Part shown: positions 3,876 to 6,710 of the stretch, piece by piece | Position numbering within the stretch: position 1 is the first letter of the stretch | Layout: each line of letters begins with the position of its first letter | Assembly (NCBI GenBank): GCA_025055355.1 | Contig: JANWYM010000233.1 | Span: 1 to 6,710 of the forward strand | Length of the DNA: 6,710 nt | From: Abditibacteriales bacterium | Lineage (GTDB): Bacteria; Armatimonadota; Abditibacteriia; Abditibacteriales; JANWYM01 | Direction of reading: 5' to 3' | Program-made: the position numbers and the translations under genes | The notes under the pieces: generated by a model | Told to the model about the DNA's origin: nothing | Seen by the model: the letters and a program-made list of their open reading frames with translations, nothing else | Databases searched by the model: none

Positions 3876-6566
3876 ATGATGCTTATGAGAATTGTAGCCG
3901 TGATGTTTCTGATGCTTTGGCAGGGAGGAAATCTGATGGCTCAAACGCTACCCCGCTTCGACTTCACGCAACCGCAGACGGTTCAGGAGTGGCAGCCGAC
4001 GCACGATGTCGGCAGCCTCAAGCATACCCCCGAAGGGATGCTCATCCAGATTACCGGCAACGACCCTTACATCACCGGTCCGGCGCAGGATTACCCTGCG
4101 GGACAACCGCTCTGGATGCGGATTCGCCTCAAGTCCGACCAGGAGGGCAACGGGCAGGTGTTCTACTTCACACAGGGGGCGACGGAGGCGAACTCCGTGC
4201 GCTTCCCCGTTAAAGCGGGTGAGTGGCAGGAGATACGCGTGCCGCTGCCCGCGCTCGGCGCGGGCTACCGCCTGCGCTTCGACCCGCCGGGCATCAAAGG
4301 CACCTGCCTCCTCGCCTTCATCAGTTTCGAGCCGCGCGTTTTCTGGAAGGAACCCGCGTGGCAGAAGCCCACTCCGCCGACGCGGACGGATAACACCCTC
4401 GTCGTGCAATCGGGCGATGTGCGCCTGATTCACTCCCCCAACGAGTTGGGCGGGTTCGTGCTGGAAGCGGCCGGGCAGCCCATGGCGGTCGGTTTTAACC
4501 GCCCGATGATTGGCTACCTTCAGGGCAACGAACCGCGCTGGCTCGCGTTGGCGGAGAAGGCAAAGGTGACCGTCCGCGCCGCGACAGTCGCGGCGCGGAA
4601 GCAGCCAGCCGTCGTCGTAGAAGCCACCGCGACGGACGCCGATGGCGCAAGGTGGGAGATCCGCCAGCGCTTTACGGCGGCGGACAAGCCCGGCGCGATT
4701 GACGTGGAGACGCAGGTGAGGGTCAATCAAGACCGCGCCGTGCTGTTCCTGCCGATGTTCGCCGTCTGTCCCGGCGTCGGTTCGTTCGGCGGGGAGAAAA
4801 CGCAGGGGCTGTTCGCGGGCTTGGAGTATCTGGACAACGAACCCAGCAGTTCGGAGGCGGACATCATCGGTCCAGGGTCGAAGCGGCAGGTCCCCGACTC
4901 GCTCAAAATCACCTTCCCGCTGATGGCGGTAGCGGCGCAGGGCAGATATGTCGGTCTGGTGTGGGACATGGCGCCGCACTTCAGCGCGCTGTTCGACTCG
5001 CCCGACCGCCTGTTCCAATCAGGCGGGCACGTGATGGGCGTGTTGTTCCCCGGCTCGGACGGCGCGAATCGCGTGGAGGGCAACCTGCTGCCTTACGATG
5101 CCGAGAAACTTCCCGCCGGCAAACCGCTGACGCTGCGGGCGACGCTTATCGGCGGCAAGGGACAAAGCGTCGTGCCGGCGATTCAGTACTACGTCGCGCT
5201 GCGGGGTCTGCCGCCCGTGCCGCAAGTCATGGAGTTTCAGCGCTACGTGCGGCAAGCCGCCGGGGGGTGGCTGGACTCCAAGTTGCGCGAGGGGAACCTC
5301 TACCGTCATGCCTACTGGCCCGGCTCGCCGTTCGGTCCGCAGCGGGCGGCGGATGCGGCGATGCTGATGGACTGGCTGGCGCGGCAAACGAACGATGCCG
5401 CCTTAGCGCAACGCCTCAGCAATGCGGCGCGAGAAGCCCTCGCACAAATGCCTCCTGCCGATTACAACTTTGCGGGCGTGTCGCACGTGCGCTATCCTGT
5501 GCAGGCATTGCTCTACGGTCACGTCGCCGCCAACGTCCAACGCGCGCTGGAAGCGGGGCGCGGACAGTTGCAGCGGTTTGAACCCGACGGCTCGGTCCAT
5601 TACCGCAAAGCCCCCGACCGCCCTGACTTCGGCAAAACCCACTTCGCCCCCGATGCCAACGGTTTGACCGCAGCCGTCGTGCAGAGCGTGCTGGAAGCCG
5701 CCCTTCTCACGGGCGACCCCGACCTCACCAAAGAAGGACTGCGCGTGCTGCGCGCCTTAGACAAGTTCACCAACACCGTCCCGCGCGGGGCGCAGACGTG
5801 GGAGGTGCCGCTGCACACGCCCGACGTTCTCGCCGCCGCGCATCTCGTCCGCGCATACACGATGGGCTACGAAATCACCGGCGACAAACACTTCCTCGAC
5901 CAAGCGATTTACTGGGCGTGGACGGGCGTGCCGTTCGTCTATCTCGTCAACCCCGCGTCGAAGCCCATCGGTCTTTATGCTTCCATCCCCGTGTTCGGCG
6001 CGACGCACTGGACGCACTCGTGGTTCGGGCTGCCCGTACAGTGGTGCGCGCTGGTCTATGCGGACGCGCTGTATCGCCTGACGCGTCACGACCCCAACCC
6101 TGTGTGGAAACAACTCGCCGACGGCATCACCGCCTCGGGCGTTCAGCAGAACTGGGACCTCGACGAGCCCGATTTGCAGGGCTTGCTGCCCGACTCTTTC
6201 AACCTCCGCCCGCAGACGCGCAACGGGGTCGCCATCAACCCCGGCACCGTGCAGACCAACGCCGTGCGGCTGTTCAACCGCCCAGAGATTTACGACTTCC
6301 GCGCCTTCCGCTCAGTCGGGTTATGGGTGCACGCGCCGGGCGCGATAACGAATGTCGTCGAGTGGAACGGGCGCGTTACGTTTGAAGTTCAAGGTTGGGT
6401 GGAGCATCCCTACTCCATCCTCATCGTCGGCTGCAAGAAAGCCCCGCGTGTGCGCATTGACGGCAAAGAGGTAGCGTTATCTGAGCCGCATCAGTTCCAG
6501 GCGAAAGAGGGACGGTTGATTTTGCAGGTGCAAGGGCGTCCGACAGTGGAGGTAAGCATGGAGTAG
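3876..6566 (+). CDS. Large secreted multidomain protein, probable carbohydrate-active enzyme
   Basis: This is an 896-residue protein of no family I can name. The start at 3876 (MMLMRIVAV) is chosen because GAGGGA (3866-3871) lies five bases upstream and a signal peptide follows (hydrophobic core VAVMFLMLW, probable cleavage in LMAQ, residues 20-23). The upstream in-frame ATG at 3813 lies inside the repeat block. Residues about 27-157 look like an all-beta, carbohydrate-binding-like sandwich. A Pro/Thr linker (160-172) leads to a long beta-rich region (174-445). Residues about 448-760 are helical with regularly spaced aromatic and His clusters, as in alpha/alpha toroids of glycoside hydrolases or polysaccharide lyases. 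The C-terminal part (about 800-896) is again beta-rich. Candidate active-site patches are YRHAYWPGSPFG (476-487), HFAPDANG (589-596), WEVPLHTPD (642-650) and HWTHSWFG (711-718). The enzymatic assignment is inference from architecture; a structural or binding role remains possible. Confidence 0.75.
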   Translation: MMLMRIVAVMFLMLWQGGNLMAQTLPRFDFTQPQTVQEWQPTHDVGSLKHTPEGMLIQITGNDPYITGPAQDYPAGQPLWMRIRLKSDQEGNGQVFYFTQGATEANSVRFPVKAGEWQEIRVPLPALGAGYRLRFDPPGIKGTCLLAFISFEPRVFWKEPAWQKPTPPTRTDNTLVVQSGDVRLIHSPNELGGFVLEAAGQPMAVGFNRPMIGYLQGNEPRWLALAEKAKVTVRAATVAARKQPAVVVEATATDADGARWEIRQRFTAADKPGAIDVETQVRVNQDRAVLFLPMFAVCPGVGSFGGEKTQGLFAGLEYLDNEPSSSEADIIGPGSKRQVPDSLKITFPLMAVAAQGRYVGLVWDMAPHFSALFDSPDRLFQSGGHVMGVLFPGSDGANRVEGNLLPYDAEKLPAGKPLTLRATLIGGKGQSVVPAIQYYVALRGLPPVPQVMEFQRYVRQAAGGWLDSKLREGNLYRHAYWPGSPFGPQRAADAAMLMDWLARQTNDAALAQRLSNAAREALAQMPPADYNFAGVSHVRYPVQALLYGHVAANVQRALEAGRGQLQRFEPDGSVHYRKAPDRPDFGKTHFAPDANGLTAAVVQSVLEAALLTGDPDLTKEGLRVLRALDKFTNTVPRGAQTWEVPLHTPDVLAAAHLVRAYTMGYEITGDKHFLDQAIYWAWTGVPFVYLVNPASKPIGLYASIPVFGATHWTHSWFGLPVQWCALVYADALYRLTRHDPNPVWKQLADGITASGVQQNWDLDEPDLQGLLPDSFNLRPQTRNGVAINPGTVQTNAVRLFNRPEIYDFRAFRSVGLWVHAPGAITNVVEWNGRVTFEVQGWVEHPYSILIVGCKKAPRVRIDGKEVALSEPHQFQAKEGRLILQVQGRPTVEVSME

Positions 6567-6595
6567 GAAAAATATCATACCGAGTGCTTGGGTGC

Positions 6596-6626
6596 CATTG
6601 TGCGGAGCGCAGCGACGAGCACAATG
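6596..6626. repeat. Inverted repeat CATTGTGC/GCACAATG
   Basis: A perfect 8-base inverted repeat with a 15-base loop, starting 29 bases after the stop codon of the large secreted protein gene. The loop GGAGCGCAGCGACGA resembles part of the 880-968 palindrome (13 of 15 against the complement of 944-958), so both may derive from related repeat families. It could form the 3' hairpin of the mRNA, but no T-run follows. Confidence 0.6.
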
Positions 6627-6660
6627 AGTCTCCGGGTTAGTGAGGCATCGGGAGGGCGAG

Positions 6661-6710
6661 GCTCCCGCCGAGCCGCGCGCTTCAGCGGGAGTGTTCGGCT
6701 CGGCGGGAGC
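6661..6710. repeat. GC-rich 15-base inverted repeat, cut by the window end
   Basis: GCTCCCGCCGAGCCG (6661-6675) and CGGCTCGGCGGGAGC (6696-6710) are perfect complements around a 20-base loop. The left flank CGGGAGGGCGAG (6649-6660) has no visible partner because the window stops at 6710. The sequence resembles intergenic palindromes I recall from Planctomycetes and Armatimonadetes genomes. No coding potential is seen from 6567 to the end. Confidence 0.75.

Noticed and set aside
3420..3944. Minus-strand ORF of 174 codons
   Set aside because: It reads through both repeat units and the antisense of the GxxExxY gene; the repeated KKPRRRGRRG-type peptide is a repeat translation artefact.
3948..5018. 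Long minus-strand ORF of 356 codons
   Set aside because: It lies wholly opposite the large secreted protein gene, is Arg-rich and low in family-like motifs, and is a product of high G+C at codon positions.

Overview
The window is bacterial chromosomal DNA. It is GC-rich in its long genes (two sampled 60-base stretches of the last gene are about 65-70% G+C by hand count). It holds four protein genes separated by intergenic DNA that is unusually full of palindromic repeats. A Tat-exported DUF1501 protein, a GxxExxY protein set in long palindromic repeats, and a large secreted protein that looks like a carbohydrate-active enzyme together suggest Armatimonadota (Fervidibacter-like) or Planctomycetota. 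That placement rests on gene content only and was not tested.

Layout. Bases 1-79 are a large imperfect inverted repeat. A nicotinamidase gene (pncA-like) lies on the minus strand at 125-688, preceded on that strand by a 32-codon ORF with its own ribosome binding site that stops one base before the nicotinamidase start. The divergent intergenic space (689-1197) holds an operator-like palindrome and a REP/MITE-like palindrome. A DUF1501 gene is on the plus strand at 1198-2574 and is followed at once by sequence that could fold as a three-way junction. Bases 2654-2888 hold nothing I recognise. Bases 2889-3089 look like a coding relic that ends where a repeat block begins. That repeat block (3089-3241) precedes a GxxExxY gene (3267-3650). 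A second block of the same repeat family, two 95-base tandem copies with terminator-like hairpins, follows the gene directly (3651-3849). The last gene (3876-6566) encodes a large secreted multidomain protein of unassigned family. Two further palindromes lie at 6596-6626 and 6661-6710, the second running to the window edge.

The genes do not form an obvious single pathway. PncA acts in NAD salvage in the cytoplasm. The DUF1501 protein and the 896-residue protein are both predicted to be exported, and could belong to polymer or sulfated-glycan breakdown, but this is inference. The most unusual structure is the repeat-gene-repeat arrangement around the GxxExxY gene. That gene has a lower G+C content (about 52% over 240 sampled bases) and sits beside a truncated coding relic, which fits an acquired or mobile cassette.
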